Below the pieces are notes generated by a model. That model ran no database searches. It saw only the letters and a program-made list of their open reading frames with translations, and was not told where the DNA came from. Shown piece after piece: positions 1 to 6,144 of a stretch of 6,615 bases of DNA (its first letter is position 1; each line of letters begins with the position of its first letter). Where the stretch lies: the NCBI GenBank assembly GCA_945898105.1, contig CAMDHL010000124.1, forward strand, positions 1 through 6,615. The letters are read 5' to 3'. Source of the stretch: Comamonas sp. lk (GTDB lineage Bacteria; Pseudomonadota; Gammaproteobacteria; Burkholderiales; Burkholderiaceae_C). Position numbers and translations under genes: made by a program.

Positions 1-46
1 CTTCGGCATGTGCGCCGACGACGGTGATGATGTTTTTGAGGTTCAT
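1..46 (-). CDS. Proline racemase family protein, N-terminal fragment (cut by window edge)
   Basis: Only the first 15 codons are inside the window; they read MNLKNIITVVGAHAE and the next codon begins with G. This lines up with the N terminus of the epimerase at 1219-2154 ([11 protein letters not shown]). In the proline racemase superfamily, a beta strand is followed by H-[TA]-[GE]-G-E near the start, and the HAEGE version typifies a subfamily distinct from 4-hydroxyproline epimerases. The ATG at 46-44 has a good Shine-Dalgarno, GGGAG, about 7 bases upstream. The gene follows the pyrroline-2-carboxylate reductase on the same strand. It could be a trans-3-hydroxy-L-proline dehydratase, which would feed that reductase, or another epimerase/racemase. 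The catalytic residues lie outside the window, so activity cannot be assigned. The family call rests on a very short stretch. Confidence 0.6.
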   Translation of the reverse strand, partial: MNLKNIITVVGAHAE

Positions 47-51
47 CGTTT

Positions 52-57
52 ACTCCC
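52..57 (-). promoter_or_regulatory. Ribosome binding site of the gene starting at 46
   Basis: On the minus strand the sequence GGGAGT lies about 6-7 bases before the ATG at 46. It is the best Shine-Dalgarno match near this start and supports the start choice. Its GGGA is also the tail of the second copy of the tandem repeat at 54-92. Confidence 0.6.
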
Positions 58-92
58 AGAAAAATCTATTTATCCCAAGAAAAATCTATTAA
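54..92 (-). repeat. 20-bp-period tandem direct repeat upstream of the gene at 46
   Basis: Two adjacent copies (73-92 and 54-72) differ by one substitution and one single-base indel. They share an exact 13-base core, AATAGATTTTTCT on the minus strand (78-90 and 58-70), and both end in GGGA. The unit is AT-rich in an otherwise GC-rich region and the second copy runs into the Shine-Dalgarno of the next gene. It could be a paired regulator site, a leader element, or a slippage duplication; nothing in the sequence decides between these. Confidence 0.7.
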
Positions 93-187
93 GCGCAGGA
101 ACACAAGTAGGCCCTGCACATCCATGGATTGCCACGGCCTACGGCCTCAATGACGGGTTTGGGCGTGCTATTGCGCTTGGCATGCCG

Positions 188-1222
188 CTAGTCCAGCAAG
201 GCCAGGATGTCGCGGTGCAGCGCGGCTGCGATGTCCACGCCGTGGGCGATGCTGTGGGCACGGGCGGCGTAGCGGCGTTCAGACGGCAGGCGCGCACCTT
301 GGCCGCTGATGGCTTGCAAGAGCGCCTCGGCGCTGGCCTGGTCGGTGGCCGGGTCGCGCCCGGAAAAAAAGCGCGGGTCAAACGCCAAAATCAATTCGCC
401 ATGGCGCGGTGCGCCGCCAGGCCTGCCATCGATGGCGACCGATTCGGCGCTGGTCAGGTCGCCCAAGAGCGGGCCGGCCATCAGCTCGATCATGGTGGCC
501 AGGGCCGAGCCTTTGTAGCCGCCAAAAGTGAGCATAGCGCCGCGTTGCAAAACGGTAGCGGCATCGGTGCAGGGCGCGCCTTGTTCGTCAATGCCCCAGC
601 CCTCGGGCAGGGTGCGGCCACTGCGGCGGTAGAGGTCGATCTCGCCACGCGCAATCGCGCTGGTGGCAAAGTCAAACACATAAGGATGCGCGTTGGCGCG
701 CGGCCAGCCAAAGGCTATGGGGTTGGTGCCAAACACCGCGTGCTTCCCGCCCGCAGGCGCCACGCAGGCATGGCTGGGCGTCATGATCAGGGCGCACAAC
801 CCGGCCTGGGTTAGGCGCTCCACCTCGGGCCAGAGCGCCGAGAAATGTAAGCAGTTGTTGATGACCAAAGCGCCTAGGCCCACGCTACGGGTTTTTTCGA
901 TAAGGAGTTCGCTGCCCAGCTCAAACGCCAGTGGTGAAAAATTGCATTGCGCATCGACCGCGACTAAAGCGGGTGAGCGGTGTTCCACGGTGGGCAAGGC
1001 ATCGCGCGCCACTTTGCCTTCGCGCAAAGACTGGCTACAGGTCAGCAAGCGAAACAAGCCGTGCGAGTGGCAGTGGTCCCGCTCGCCCGCCGTCATGACG
1101 CGTGCCATGGCTTGCACCTGCGCCTCAATGATGCCGTGGTGACGCAGCACGCGCAGGGCCAGGGCCTGCACTTCGTCTAGGGATAAATGGACGGTATCGC
1201 TCATGCCGCGCTTGGTATTCAT
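188..1222 (-). CDS. lhpD: Delta1-pyrroline-2-carboxylate / delta1-piperideine-2-carboxylate reductase (Ldh2/DpkA family)
   Basis: The protein of 344 residues belongs to the malate/L-lactate dehydrogenase-like (Ldh2) family and is full length for it. Visible family motifs are the SHG catalytic-histidine motif with H54 (H-S-H-G-L-F-R at 52-58), GTNPIAFG at 165-172, [13 protein letters not shown] at 183-195, GGYKGSALA at 234-242 and a C-terminal RLPSERR at 311-317. DpkA/LhpD members use NADPH or NADH in the cytoplasm to reduce the cyclic imine delta1-pyrroline-2-carboxylate to L-proline. That imine is the product of 3-hydroxyproline dehydratases, and such an enzyme (aconitase X) is encoded in the same operon. 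The ATG at 1222 overlaps the epimerase stop by 4 bases (ATGA), suggesting translational coupling. An in-frame ATG at 1204 is an alternative start that would remove six residues. The main alternative is a plain lactate/malate or ureidoglycolate dehydrogenase; context argues against it. The name dpkA is also used. Confidence 0.82.
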   Translation of the reverse strand: MNTKRGMSDTVHLSLDEVQALALRVLRHHGIIEAQVQAMARVMTAGERDHCHSHGLFRLLTCSQSLREGKVARDALPTVEHRSPALVAVDAQCNFSPLAFELGSELLIEKTRSVGLGALVINNCLHFSALWPEVERLTQAGLCALIMTPSHACVAPAGGKHAVFGTNPIAFGWPRANAHPYVFDFATSAIARGEIDLYRRSGRTLPEGWGIDEQGAPCTDAATVLQRGAMLTFGGYKGSALATMIELMAGPLLGDLTSAESVAIDGRPGGAPRHGELILAFDPRFFSGRDPATDQASAEALLQAISGQGARLPSERRYAARAHSIAHGVDIAAALHRDILALLD

Positions 1223-2154
1223 AAACGTATGCCCCAGACAAAAGGGTCGTGTGGGTCTAGCATCAGCGTGGCTTTGGCGCTGATATGCGCGCGGCCCCGG
1301 ATGATCGGAATCACCTGCCCGTCGTCCAGCGAATAGCTGGCTTCAAAGCGGCTGCCGATGATGCTGGCCTGCGTCCACACTGCGCCGGGCGCCAGCTTGC
1401 CATCAGCAGCCAGGCAGGCCACTTTGGCGCTACTCCCGGTGCCGCAGGGCGAGCGGTCGTAAGCGCCGCCGGGGCAGAGCACAAAGTTGCGACTGTCGGC
1501 GCCTTGGTCGTCCGGCCCGAAGAGTTCGATGTGGTCAACCTCGGCGCCATCAGCCCCGCTGATGCCTTGTGATACCAAGGCGTTTTTGAGGGCGATGCTG
1601 TAAGCCGTCAGACCCACTAAGTTGTCGCTGGTTACACGCTGCCTGTGATCGCTGGCTAGGAAAAACCAGTTGCCACCCCACGCCACATCGCCATGCACCA
1701 GACCGTAGCCTGGCACCTGCACTGGCACCTGGTGCGTATGACGCCAAGCCGGCACGTTGCGCACGCTGACCGAACCATCTGCATGCAGCGTGGCTTGCAC
1801 ATCGCCCACCGGTGTTTCGATGGTGTGCGTACCCGCGCTGATACGGCCCATAAAGGCCAGCGATACCACTACGCCAATGGTGCCGTGGCCGCACATGCCT
1901 AGGTAGCCGGTGTTGTTGAAAAAAATCACGCCTGCCGCGCTGGCCGAGTTTTGCGGCGTGCAGAGCAGGGCGCCCACCAGCACGTCATTGCCACGCGGCT
2001 CCAGCATGGCGGCGGCGCGCCAGGCGTCGTGCTGCTTGCGCAATAGCTCGCGGCGCTCGGCCATGCTGCCCTGGCCCAGGTCCGGGAAACCGGCGATGAC
2101 CAGGCGCGTGGGCTCGCCGCCGGTGTGCGAGTCAATGACCTCAATCGTTTGCAT
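1219..2154 (-). CDS. lhpA: 4-hydroxyproline 2-epimerase (proline racemase family)
   Basis: The 311-residue protein is full length for bacterial 4-hydroxyproline epimerases. It starts with the family signature [14 protein letters not shown] (4-17). The first active-site motif, [16 protein letters not shown] (80-95), carries C88 and H90. The second, [12 protein letters not shown] (232-243), carries D233 and C237. Two catalytic cysteines define the cofactor-independent epimerase/racemase type; trans-3-hydroxyproline dehydratases replace one of them. The usual reaction interconverts trans-4-hydroxy-L-proline and cis-4-hydroxy-D-proline in the cytoplasm. The enzymes that normally act next (D-hydroxyproline dehydrogenase, a pyrroline-4-hydroxy-2-carboxylate deaminase, ketoglutarate semialdehyde dehydrogenase) are not in the window, so the substrate could instead be a 3-hydroxyproline. 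An AGGA sits 9 bases before the ATG. The gene follows a terminator-like hairpin and overlaps the reductase gene by 4 bases. Confidence 0.85.
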   Translation of the reverse strand: MQTIEVIDSHTGGEPTRLVIAGFPDLGQGSMAERRELLRKQHDAWRAAAMLEPRGNDVLVGALLCTPQNSASAAGVIFFNNTGYLGMCGHGTIGVVVSLAFMGRISAGTHTIETPVGDVQATLHADGSVSVRNVPAWRHTHQVPVQVPGYGLVHGDVAWGGNWFFLASDHRQRVTSDNLVGLTAYSIALKNALVSQGISGADGAEVDHIELFGPDDQGADSRNFVLCPGGAYDRSPCGTGSSAKVACLAADGKLAPGAVWTQASIIGSRFEASYSLDDGQVIPIIRGRAHISAKATLMLDPHDPFVWGIRL

Positions 2155-2177
2155 AGCTTTAAGTCCTAGTGGAGTTC

Positions 2178-2217
2178 AAAAAAAATCGCACATCGGCGGT
2201 TGAAGCGCTTAGTGCGA
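2178..2217 (-). terminator. Terminator-like hairpin plus T8 between ATPase and epimerase genes
   Basis: On the minus strand TCGCAC (2217-2212, the last two sense codons of the ATPase) pairs perfectly with GTGCGA (2191-2186), followed at once by eight T residues (2185-2178). The 20-base loop can add a three-pair inner helix, GCG with CGC, and contains the palindrome AAGCGCTT (2203-2210). This is the layout of a Rho-independent terminator with a modest stem. Because the genes continue on the same strand, it probably acts as a partial terminator or attenuator that lowers expression of the enzyme genes relative to the transporter. Confidence 0.6.
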
Positions 2218-2931
2218 GGACTTGAGAAAAGCCGCCGTCTCCGGGCGCTGTGGGTCGTCAATAACTTGCTGCGGGGTACCGATTTCATGGATCACTCCGT
2301 TGCGAAAGAAAGCCACGCGGTCGGACACATCACGCGCAAAGCGGATTTCGTGGGTCACCAAAATCATGGTCATACCTTCCTCGGACAGCATGCGCAAAGT
2401 GTCCAGCACTTCACCCACCAGTTGCGGGTCCAGCGCCGAGGTCACTTCGTCAAACAACATGTAGTCTGGCGACATGGCCAGCGCCCGCGCAATGGCCATG
2501 CGCTGTAACTGTCCGCCCGAGAGCTTGCCCGGAAACACCTTGAGCTTGTCCTGCAAGCCCACATGGCTGAGTTGTTTGACCGCCAGTTCTTGCGCCTGCG
2601 CCTCGCTCAGGCCGCGCACCTTGCGCGGTGCCAACATCACGTTTTCTAGCACCGTGAGATGGGGGAATGCGTTCCATTGTTGAAACACGATGCCGATGCG
2701 CTGGCGCAAGGCGTTGATATTGGTATCAGGCGCATGCACATTGGTGCCATCGACGCGTATGCTGCCGCGCTGAATGGGCTCTAGGCCGTTGATGCACATC
2801 AGCAAAGTGGACTTGCCCGAACCCGAGCCGCCGATGACCGAGATCACCTCGCCCTTGTTCACCGTCATGCTCACGCCTTGCAGCACTTCCAGATTGCCGA
2901 AGGATTTGTGTACCTGGTCGATTTCAATCAT
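2209..2931 (-). CDS. Polar amino acid ABC transporter ATP-binding protein (GlnQ/HisP type)
   Basis: This 240-residue cytoplasmic ATPase powers the two permeases encoded just upstream. All nucleotide-binding motifs are present: Walker A GGSGSGKST (34-42), Q-loop Q84 within VFQQWN, signature LSGGQLQR (137-144; the family form is usually LSGGQQQR), Walker B MLFDEVTSALDP (158-169) with E162, and the switch histidine H194 in VTHE. The length is normal for the polar amino acid uptake family. The ATG at 2931 was chosen because MIEIDQVHKSFG matches the usual family start, and because an AAGGA lies 10 bases upstream. A longer reading from a TTG at 2973 would add 14 atypical residues. The start overlaps the end of the second permease gene by 8 bases. 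The last two sense codons form one arm of the hairpin at 2178-2217. The imported substrate is inferred from the operon, not from this protein. Confidence 0.93.
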   Translation of the reverse strand: MIEIDQVHKSFGNLEVLQGVSMTVNKGEVISVIGGSGSGKSTLLMCINGLEPIQRGSIRVDGTNVHAPDTNINALRQRIGIVFQQWNAFPHLTVLENVMLAPRKVRGLSEAQAQELAVKQLSHVGLQDKLKVFPGKLSGGQLQRMAIARALAMSPDYMLFDEVTSALDPQLVGEVLDTLRMLSEEGMTMILVTHEIRFARDVSDRVAFFRNGVIHEIGTPQQVIDDPQRPETAAFLKSSH

Positions 2932-3574
2932 TTTCCTGCCATCCTTTTTCCACCCGCTGCCCGATACGGGCAATGCCCCAACTCATGATGTAGTACATCA
3001 ACCCGGCAATCGAGAGCACCAAAAGAGGCTCTTGAATCCGGGTGACGATGGACTGCGAGGCGCGCAGCAATTCCATAATGCCAATCCACAGCACCAGCGA
3101 GGTGTCTTTGACCACGCCCAAGGTCAAATTAATCCAGCCCGGAAAGCTCACCCGCGCCGCCATGGGCATGATGATGTAGCGCAGGGTTTGTGTGTAGCTC
3201 AGGCCCAGCGAGCGCGCCGCCCGCACCACATTGGGCGGCACCGCCAGCACGCCGCCGCGTATCACTTCGGTGCAATACGAGGCGCAGTAAATACCCAGCA
3301 CCAGGCAGCCAATGGCAAAAGCCGTCCAGTGGATACCGGCGATGCTGTTAAACGAGTTAAAGAGCACAAACTGAATCAGCAGCGGCACGCAGCGAAACAC
3401 ATCGAGCAGCCATCCCAGCGGCGCACTGGCACGCGGATAGATCGCACGCAGCAAGCCAAACACAGCGCCCGATACGGTGCCTATCAGCATGGCCCACAGC
3501 GTCAGCTGCAAACTGACCCAAGCGCCTGCCAGCATGAACTGCAGGTCGGAGAGGGAGAAGTCGGTACTCAACAT
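2924..3574 (-). CDS. Polar amino acid ABC transporter permease (second)
   Basis: A 216-residue inner-membrane permease of the His/Glu/Gln/Arg/opine (HisM) family, full length. It has the N-terminal segment GAWVSLQLTLWAML (17-30), a DVFRCVPLLIQFVLF helix (58-72) equivalent to the family's EVFRGTPLL region, and the cytoplasmic EAA loop VRAARSLGLSYTQTLRYIIMP (117-137) that docks onto the ATPase. Several further hydrophobic segments are visible (about 84-100 and 184-200). It probably pairs with the permease at 3583-4251 to form a heterodimeric channel. The ATG at 3574 lies 8 bases after the upstream stop, with an AAGG overlapping that stop codon 6 bases before the start. Its own 3' end overlaps the ATPase gene by 8 bases, so translation of all three transport genes is probably coupled. 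Confidence 0.92.
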   Translation of the reverse strand: MLSTDFSLSDLQFMLAGAWVSLQLTLWAMLIGTVSGAVFGLLRAIYPRASAPLGWLLDVFRCVPLLIQFVLFNSFNSIAGIHWTAFAIGCLVLGIYCASYCTEVIRGGVLAVPPNVVRAARSLGLSYTQTLRYIIMPMAARVSFPGWINLTLGVVKDTSLVLWIGIMELLRASQSIVTRIQEPLLVLSIAGLMYYIMSWGIARIGQRVEKGWQEND

Positions 3575-3582
3575 GCTGCGCC

Positions 3583-4251
3583 TTAGTAACGAAACAAGCG
3601 CCAGGCCAGCAGGCGCGCACCGACCATGATGCCCTTGGCCAACAGGTAATAAATTACGGCAGCAATGGTAAAGAACTCGAAAGTGCGAAAGGTCAGCACG
3701 TTGTAGGCCTGGGTAACGCCAGTTAGGTCGTTATTGAGTCCGACCACCACCCCGAGCGAGGTCATCAGCATGGCCCAGACCATTTGATTGGTCATGGGGT
3801 AAAACACAATGCGCAAGAGCTGCGGCACGACGATCAGGCGGTAGGCCTGAAATGCGCTCATGCCCAGCGAGCGCGCCGCGCGTACCTGGGTGTGCGGTAT
3901 GGCTTTGAGGCCACCGCGAAAATTCTCGGTCAGGTAGCCGGCATTGTTAAAGGTGATGCCCGCTAGCAGCGCAAAGGAAGAACTGAGGTGAACGTCAAAC
4001 GCGCCCAGCCCGAAGTACAGCATGTAAATTTGAAATAAGGCGGGTGTGTTGCGCGCCACCGATACCCAGGCATCGGCGAAGTGGCGCAGCGGCGCCTGGC
4101 GGGCGGTTTGCATGGCGGTGAGCGCCAGTGCAATAAGGACGCCAAACACCATCGATAGCACTGTTGTTTGCAAGGTGAACCAGGTCCCCACCAGCATATC
4201 GGGCAGGGCTTTGAAGGCGGCAATCCAGCGGAAGGAGTAGTCAAAGTCCAT
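3583..4251 (-). CDS. Polar amino acid ABC transporter permease (first)
   Basis: A 222-residue inner-membrane permease of the HisM family, full length. It opens with a short N-terminal tail and the segment MLVGTWFTLQTTVLSM (19-34), typical of these proteins. The helix ending ARNTPALFQIYMLYFGLG (66-83) matches the family's RxTPxLVQ region. The EAA loop is VRAARSLGMSAFQAYRLIVVP (123-143). A further segment, TIAAVIYYLLAKGIMV (195-210), is the C-terminal helix. It should form the transmembrane channel with the permease at 2924-3574. The gene starts 16 bases after the aconitase X stop codon. No strong Shine-Dalgarno is adjacent to the ATG, and AAGG overlaps the upstream stop at about 14 bases, so translation may depend on coupling. 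Confidence 0.92.
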   Translation of the reverse strand: MDFDYSFRWIAAFKALPDMLVGTWFTLQTTVLSMVFGVLIALALTAMQTARQAPLRHFADAWVSVARNTPALFQIYMLYFGLGAFDVHLSSSFALLAGITFNNAGYLTENFRGGLKAIPHTQVRAARSLGMSAFQAYRLIVVPQLLRIVFYPMTNQMVWAMLMTSLGVVVGLNNDLTGVTQAYNVLTFRTFEFFTIAAVIYYLLAKGIMVGARLLAWRLFRY

Positions 4252-4267
4252 TGGGCCGCACTATGCC

Positions 4268-6082
4268 TTATGCCGGGGCGCTTTCGGTGGCCGGGCTATA
4301 CAGCAGCCAAGCGGGCAGAGCCGGCGGTGCCTGACCGGTGCAGGCGGTATCAGCGCAATCGGCCAGCGAGCCGAAGTGCACCTGCCGCCCGGTCAGGCCC
4401 GGCGCGTAGTGCGCGTACTTGCCCGAATTGGTCATGATGACGCGCGCGGCCACCGGTACCACCGGTTCGTCCAGCATGCACCAGCAGGTATCGGTAATCA
4501 GGTTCACGCCAAAGGCTTCGAGCACCGCAATATCGCCATTGGCCTGCGCTTGTTCTTTGACCGCGCGGCCCAGGGTAAGCACGGTTTGCGTGGCCGGGTG
4601 GCGCTGACGCCCTTGCAGCAAGCGGGCCAGCGCTCGGCACTCGGTCGCGGAGAAATGCGGATTCCCCAGGGCCACTAAATCCACTGTGGGTTCGGGCGAA
4701 CTGCTCAGCTCGCGCCAGGAGTGTTGTAAGTCCTGCAAGCTGACCGTAAAGGTTTGCACCGGCGCTTTACCGCCCAAGCCGGTGGTGGCATCGGGCGCCT
4801 CCGGTGTGGCGCCCACAATATGAAACATGGGCGCTGCGCTGCTTGTGGCAAAGGCGGCGCCAAAGGCCTTCATGTCATCACTGCTCAGGCCCGATTTTTC
4901 CAAACCGCACAGCACTGGTATCTGGGTGCCGCAGAGCAGGCCCACGTGGTAGCCCAGCAGCGGGTAGTAAGCATCGTCCGCGCCTTGGGGTGCGGGCACA
5001 TCGATGCGCAGCGTGGCATAGCGGTTGCCCAGCAGATGGCATCCGGCTTTGGGTGCGCGCCCGGTCAGGGCTATGCAGATGTCTAAAAAATCCGCGTACT
5101 TTGCGGTGTATGCGCCCAACACGCTATTGGCATAGACCACGGCGTTGGACTCGGCCCAGACGATGTGTTCACCGGCCAGCGGCGCGGTGTCCAAGAGATA
5201 GGGCGCGCAGGTGTAGCTCGCTTGTGCGCCCATATCCACATAGGCCTGGCCCAGAGCGCTGGCGGGTTCGCCAAACACCGGGTCTATGCCCAGCGCACGC
5301 CATCGGCGCTGGTCCACGGATATTGAGTTCAGCGTGGTCGGCACTTTGACTTGTGCGCCCCATTCGCACAGTTGCTGCGCAAATCGCAAGCTGGCCGAGC
5401 CGGTGTAAATGCAGCCGTCGATATGCGCCTGCACTACGTCAATCAGTTCGGTCGCGCCTTGCAAACGCGCCATGCGCAGCACGATTTGCATAGCCACCTG
5501 GCGCGCTTTGCCTTGGGCTCCGGCAAGAATTTCCTGGTCTTGCGCGCTTAGTTGCATGCCGTCGGGAATGCTGCTGATGGGCAACTCTTGGCCGGATGAT
5601 GGAGAGGATGATCCGTTGTCCGCTGCGCTGGCTATTTCCGATGCAGTGGAGGGCTGCGCTTGCGCGCTCAGGCAGACACGGCCATCGGCCAACACCTCGG
5701 CCCAACCCGCATCGCGCAGGCTCGCAAAAGCGGCGCTGCCCACGCTAACCACGGGCAGGGCGCGTCCGAACACCAGTTCGGCCACGATAGCGCCCAGCGC
5801 CAAAATTTCGTCGGCTTGTTCCAGCACCAGGGCCGCAGGCCCCTTGCCGTTGAGTATGACTTCCATCAGCACGCTGCTGCCGGTGCAAGAGCCGCGTCCG
5901 TTAGGGATGGCAAGCACTTTGCCGGTAATGATCTGTCCGCTTAAGGGGTGGTGGCGGTCTATGACTTCACCGGTGGTGGGCCCCACGCCGCCCCAAAAAC
6001 TCAGTGCGGTGTCGCTAAATAGTACCGGCCCACGAGCCGATCCAGAGGTGAGCGCTTCGCCTTGGATGGCTTGGACCTGCAT
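4268..6082 (-). CDS. acnX: Aconitase X, fused single-chain type (probable cis-3-hydroxy-L-proline dehydratase)
   Basis: The 604-residue protein joins two domains encoded separately in many organisms. Residues about 1-137 are the small AcnX domain (DUF126), with GGVGPTTGEVID (31-42) and PNGRGSCTGSSV (60-71), whose serine-rich turn contributes to the active site. A Ser/Ala-rich linker spans about 138-172. Residues about 174-600 are the large domain (DUF521): MQLSAQDQEILAG (176-188) looks like the start of a free-standing large subunit, followed by ESNAVVYANSVLG (311-323), DICIALTGRAPKAGC (334-348) and ITDTCWCMLDEP (529-540). Cysteines in the last two segments are candidate iron-sulfur ligands. 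Bacterial enzymes of this type dehydrate cis-3-hydroxy-L-proline to delta1-pyrroline-2-carboxylate; archaeal relatives act on phosphomevalonate. The reductase at 188-1222 consumes that imine, supporting the hydroxyproline role. A GAGA lies about 9 bases before the ATG. Unusually, the gene sits between the binding protein and its permeases. Confidence 0.85.
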   Translation of the reverse strand: MQVQAIQGEALTSGSARGPVLFSDTALSFWGGVGPTTGEVIDRHHPLSGQIITGKVLAIPNGRGSCTGSSVLMEVILNGKGPAALVLEQADEILALGAIVAELVFGRALPVVSVGSAAFASLRDAGWAEVLADGRVCLSAQAQPSTASEIASAADNGSSSPSSGQELPISSIPDGMQLSAQDQEILAGAQGKARQVAMQIVLRMARLQGATELIDVVQAHIDGCIYTGSASLRFAQQLCEWGAQVKVPTTLNSISVDQRRWRALGIDPVFGEPASALGQAYVDMGAQASYTCAPYLLDTAPLAGEHIVWAESNAVVYANSVLGAYTAKYADFLDICIALTGRAPKAGCHLLGNRYATLRIDVPAPQGADDAYYPLLGYHVGLLCGTQIPVLCGLEKSGLSSDDMKAFGAAFATSSAAPMFHIVGATPEAPDATTGLGGKAPVQTFTVSLQDLQHSWRELSSSPEPTVDLVALGNPHFSATECRALARLLQGRQRHPATQTVLTLGRAVKEQAQANGDIAVLEAFGVNLITDTCWCMLDEPVVPVAARVIMTNSGKYAHYAPGLTGRQVHFGSLADCADTACTGQAPPALPAWLLYSPATESAPA

Positions 6083-6135
6083 AAAAAAATTCTCGTTCGG
6101 GCGCCCGCAAATCCCTGGGTGGGGTTGGCGGGCGC
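6083..6135 (-). terminator. GC-rich stem-loop with T7 tract between binding protein and aconitase X genes
   Basis: On the minus strand GCGCCCGC (6135-6128) pairs perfectly with GCGGGCGC (6108-6101) across a 19-base loop. A run of seven T residues (6089-6083) follows after 11 bases and directly abuts the aconitase X ATG. The gap between stem and T run is longer than in a standard intrinsic terminator. It may instead be a partial terminator, or a 3'-end-stabilising structure that raises the binding protein mRNA above the downstream genes, a common arrangement in ABC uptake operons. It also lies near the aconitase X ribosome binding site and could influence its translation. Confidence 0.45.
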
Positions 6136-6138
6136 GGG
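6117..6138 (+). other. Putative G-quadruplex motif (plus strand, template for this operon)
   Basis: Four G-runs (6117-6119, 6121-6124, 6130-6132, 6136-6138) are separated by loops of 1, 5 and 3 bases, fitting the usual G3+N1-7 pattern. The motif is on the strand read as template by RNA polymerase for these genes, so it would form in DNA and not in the mRNA. It overlaps one arm of the stem-loop at 6083-6135. It could simply be a by-product of GC-rich sequence. Confidence 0.4.
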
Positions 6139-6144
6139 TTGCTA

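Larger units (their letters stand above)
47..187. other. 141-bp intergenic region between the reductase and the next proline racemase family gene
   Basis: This is the longest non-coding gap in the window. Besides the tandem repeat at 54-92, it holds a 10-bp palindrome ATCCATGGAT (120-129), an 8-bp palindrome GGCATGCC (179-186) and a 7-bp tandem repeat ACGGCCT (134-147). On the minus strand the reading frame of the upstream reductase stays open for 32 codons after its TAG stop, ending at adjacent TAA and TAG codons (89-91 and 86-88). I see no convincing sigma-70 promoter and no convincing intrinsic terminator here. Confidence 0.6.

Noticed and set aside
93..119. Terminator after the reductase (GCAGG paired with CCTGC, then a T5 run)
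   Set aside because: The stem has only five pairs with a 13-base loop, and the T run lies about 11 bases away inside the tandem repeat. This is too weak to call.
8..814. Long plus-strand open frame of 268 codons
   Set aside because: It lies antisense to the reductase gene and the intergenic region, and its translation is rich in Gly, Ala and Arg with no recognisable motif. It is explained by the GC-rich codon pattern of the real gene.
188..1222. Malate or L-lactate dehydrogenase
   Set aside because: The family name covers several oxidoreductases. Operon context with an enzyme producing pyrroline-2-carboxylate favours the DpkA/LhpD activity.
2155..2185. Promoter for the epimerase after the T8 tract (TTGAAC resembling a -35 box)
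   Set aside because: At the proper spacing the -10 position falls on the start codon and does not resemble TATAAT.
2209..2973. Longer ATPase form starting at a TTG codon at 2973
   Set aside because: It would add 14 residues atypical of the family inside the second permease gene. The ATG at 2931 matches the family start and has an upstream AAGGA.
4268..6082. Phosphomevalonate dehydratase role for aconitase X
   Set aside because: That activity belongs to archaeal two-subunit relatives. No mevalonate pathway genes are present, while the neighbours handle hydroxyproline and its imine.
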